Origin: DATEHG01 sp035279705 | GTDB taxonomy: Bacteria > Gemmatimonadota > Gemmatimonadetes > Gemmatimonadales > GWC2-71-9 | Reading direction: 5' to 3' | DNA length: 13,546 nucleotides | Assembly (NCBI GenBank): GCA_035279705.1 | Contig: DATEHG010000133.1 | Location: 1 to 13,546 of the forward strand | In this document: positions 11,988 to 13,546 of the stretch, one piece after another | Layout: each line of letters begins with the position of its first letter | Position numbering within the stretch: the stretch's first letter is position 1 | Made by a program: the position numbers and the translations under genes | The notes under the pieces: model-generated | Seen by the model: only the letters and a program-made list of their open reading frames with translations | What the model was told of the DNA's origin: nothing | Databases searched by the model: none

Positions 11988-13436
11988 ATGTTCCCATCCT
12001 TGTCTGTCTCGGCGCGCCGCCTCGGCCGCGCCACCCTTCCCTCCATCATCCTTGCCGCCTCGACGCTGCTCGCCCCCACGGAGGCGCGGGCCCAGGTTCC
12101 GGACTCGGCCGCGAAGGCCCCGGCGGCGAAGCCCAAGCCCCCGGCCAAGCAGGCCAAGGCGCCGCCCAAACCGGCCCCGGCCCCTGCCAAGGAGGAGCGG
12201 CCCGACGGCCTGCCGAAGAAGTTCAACTGGAAATTCAACTTCGACGCCGGTGCCGGCGTGTTCGGCTTCGGCAACTCGCTGTACACGGACGTCCGCCCCG
12301 ATCCGTCCGGCGACCTGAGCGACAACTGGTTCGAGAGCTTCGTCAAGCCGGCGCTCTCCACCTCGATCGCCTTCAACAAGGGCGAGCTCTACGCCAAGGC
12401 CAGCGCGGTGGGCGAGCGCACGTTCGCGGCCCCGCCGCCGATCGTCGGCACCGAGGCCTCCTCGTTCCAGGTCGAGGATCTCTACCTCGGCTGGCGCTCC
12501 GGCACATCGATCGGCAAGACGGAGAATGTGCTGGACGTGACCGTGGGCCGCACCCCATACACCATCGGTCACGGCTTCATCCTGTGGGACGGCGGCGGTG
12601 AGGGTGGCAGCCGGGGCGGCTTCTGGAGCAACGCGCGCAAGGCGTGGAAAATGGCCGGCGTGGCCCGGCTCCATTTCGGCAATCACTCGATCCAGGGTTT
12701 CTATCTCGACCGCGACGACGTACCGGAAAACAAGACCCACACCGAGACGGTCGGCGGGAATTACGAGTACGCGTTCAACGATGCCAACACCATCGGCGCC
12801 ACCTTCCTGCACTTCTGGGCCGACGGCGCCAGGCTGCCGGGCCGCGACGGGATGAACGTCTACAACGCCCGCGCCTTCCTGGCCCCGTTCAAGAAGCTGC
12901 CGCAGATCACCCTCGAGGGCGAATTCGCCCACGAGGAAAACGGCGACATCGTGAGTTCGAACGGCTGGACGGTGGGGGGCGGCTACCAGTTCCTCAAGAC
13001 CAAGTGGAAGCCGCGCGTTTCCTATCGCTACGCCTCGTTCCAGGGCGACGACCCCGGCACGGCCAAGAGTGAAGCCTTCGATCCGCTGATCCCCGGCTTC
13101 TACGACTGGGGCACCTGGTGGCAGGGCGAAATCGGCGGCGAATATTTCCTCTCCAACTCCAACCTGATCTCGCACCAGGTCAGGGTGCACCTGACCCCGA
13201 GCGAGAAGGTCGGGACGGGGCTGATCGGCTACGTCTTCCAGCTGGACCAGCAGGGCGGCTTCACGTCGAAGAGCATTGCGACTGAAATCGACGCCTACTG
13301 CGACTGGAAGATGAACAGCAACTTCACCACCAGCTTCGTGGCCGCGTGGGCCAACCCCGGCACCGTGGCCCGCGAAGGCTTCAACCGCACCAGCGATTTC
13401 GTCTACGGGATGATCTATGTCGCCTACTCGTACTGA
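11988..13436 (+). CDS. Outer-membrane beta-barrel protein, porin / alginate-export-like
   Basis: 482 residues with a GGAG 7 nt before the ATG. Signal peptide about 1-35 with cleavage after ARA (Sec type). Residues 37-74 form an Ala/Pro/Lys-rich flexible linker, followed by a chain of alternating polar/aromatic strands (e.g. FNWKFNFDAGAG, ELYAKASAVGE, VDLYLGW-like segments, KPRVSYRYASF) typical of a transmembrane barrel. The last residues, MIYVAYSY, end in an aromatic residue as required for BAM insertion. The motif GRTPYTIGHGFILWDG and the general form recall the alginate_exp / porin families. Likely role: passive passage of small solutes through the outer membrane; the solute is unknown. It is followed after 24 nt by a response-regulator start and so may be co-transcribed. 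No cysteine lipobox. Confidence 0.8.
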   Translation: MFPSLSVSARRLGRATLPSIILAASTLLAPTEARAQVPDSAAKAPAAKPKPPAKQAKAPPKPAPAPAKEERPDGLPKKFNWKFNFDAGAGVFGFGNSLYTDVRPDPSGDLSDNWFESFVKPALSTSIAFNKGELYAKASAVGERTFAAPPPIVGTEASSFQVEDLYLGWRSGTSIGKTENVLDVTVGRTPYTIGHGFILWDGGGEGGSRGGFWSNARKAWKMAGVARLHFGNHSIQGFYLDRDDVPENKTHTETVGGNYEYAFNDANTIGATFLHFWADGARLPGRDGMNVYNARAFLAPFKKLPQITLEGEFAHEENGDIVSSNGWTVGGGYQFLKTKWKPRVSYRYASFQGDDPGTAKSEAFDPLIPGFYDWGTWWQGEIGGEYFLSNSNLISHQVRVHLTPSEKVGTGLIGYVFQLDQQGGFTSKSIATEIDAYCDWKMNSNFTTSFVAAWANPGTVAREGFNRTSDFVYGMIYVAYSY

Positions 13437-13460
13437 GCGGGCGGCTACGGGAGAACGGTC

Positions 13461-13546
13461 ATGATCGAACGCAGCTCACGCGCCCTGGTCCGCCGGGTGC
13501 TGATGGTGGATGACGACCTGGCCGAAGCCACCACGGCCGGCGGCCG
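13461..13546 (+). CDS. Start of a response-regulator receiver protein (3' end beyond window)
   Basis: ATG 13461 is preceded by GGGAG (13449-13453) at 7 nt. The 28 visible residues include RRVLMVDDDLAEATT, in which the first beta-strand and the acidic pocket (VDDD) of a CheY-like receiver domain are recognisable. The phospho-acceptor Asp and any output domain lie outside. The 24-nt gap after the porin-like gene suggests an operon. It could equally be a hybrid kinase or stand-alone receiver. Confidence 0.65.
   Translation, partial: MIERSSRALVRRVLMVDDDLAEATTAGG

Overview
The window reads as GC-rich chromosomal DNA from a Gram-negative, diderm bacterium, most likely a member of the Gemmatimonadota. 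This is inferred from gene content, not from a marker gene. There are two large membrane-anchored Ser/Thr kinases of the kinase - TM - TolB/FlgO-like - TPR design, a LytS/LytTR two-component pair, a Tat-exported GH29 fucosidase, a Tat-type M24 peptidase and an outer-membrane beta-barrel. No rRNA, tRNA, CRISPR array or transposase is visible.

Layout. (1) 1-699, minus: 5' part of an exported metallo-beta-lactamase-fold hydrolase whose 3' end lies outside the window. (2) 909-2773, plus: a LytS-type sensor kinase interrupted by an in-frame amber codon at 1320-1322, then a LytTR response regulator overlapping it by 4 nt. (3) 2896-4308, minus: Tat-exported alpha-L-fucosidase. (4) 4445-7360, minus: Ser/Thr kinase 1 with a TPR sensor half. 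(5) 7543-8835, plus: M24 (Xaa-Pro-type) peptidase with a Tat-like leader, divergent from kinase 1. (6) 8964-11609, minus: Ser/Thr kinase 2, same architecture, convergent with the peptidase and apparently starting at CTG. (7) 11610-11987: a 378-bp divergent intergenic region with small inverted repeats. (8) 11988-13436, plus: porin-like beta-barrel, followed after 24 nt by the start of a response-regulator gene that runs off the end.

How they fit together: the exported enzymes (MBL hydrolase, fucosidase, M24 peptidase) and the barrel suggest capture and breakdown of external glycans and peptides. The three signalling systems could sense envelope or nutrient state. No direct regulatory link between them can be shown from sequence.

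The most unusual feature is a set of short, degenerate tandem arrays with a 7-bp (sometimes 8-bp) period at nearly every gene boundary from 0.6 to 9 kb. Several start at or contain the stop codon. Two supply stop codons in all three reading frames. Two lie inside coding sequence exactly where export signals or leader linkers are encoded. A shared composite 3' module (heptamer stop array plus a 46/47-bp polypyrimidine block plus a purine arm able to pair with it) sits behind both the fucosidase and kinase 1 genes.
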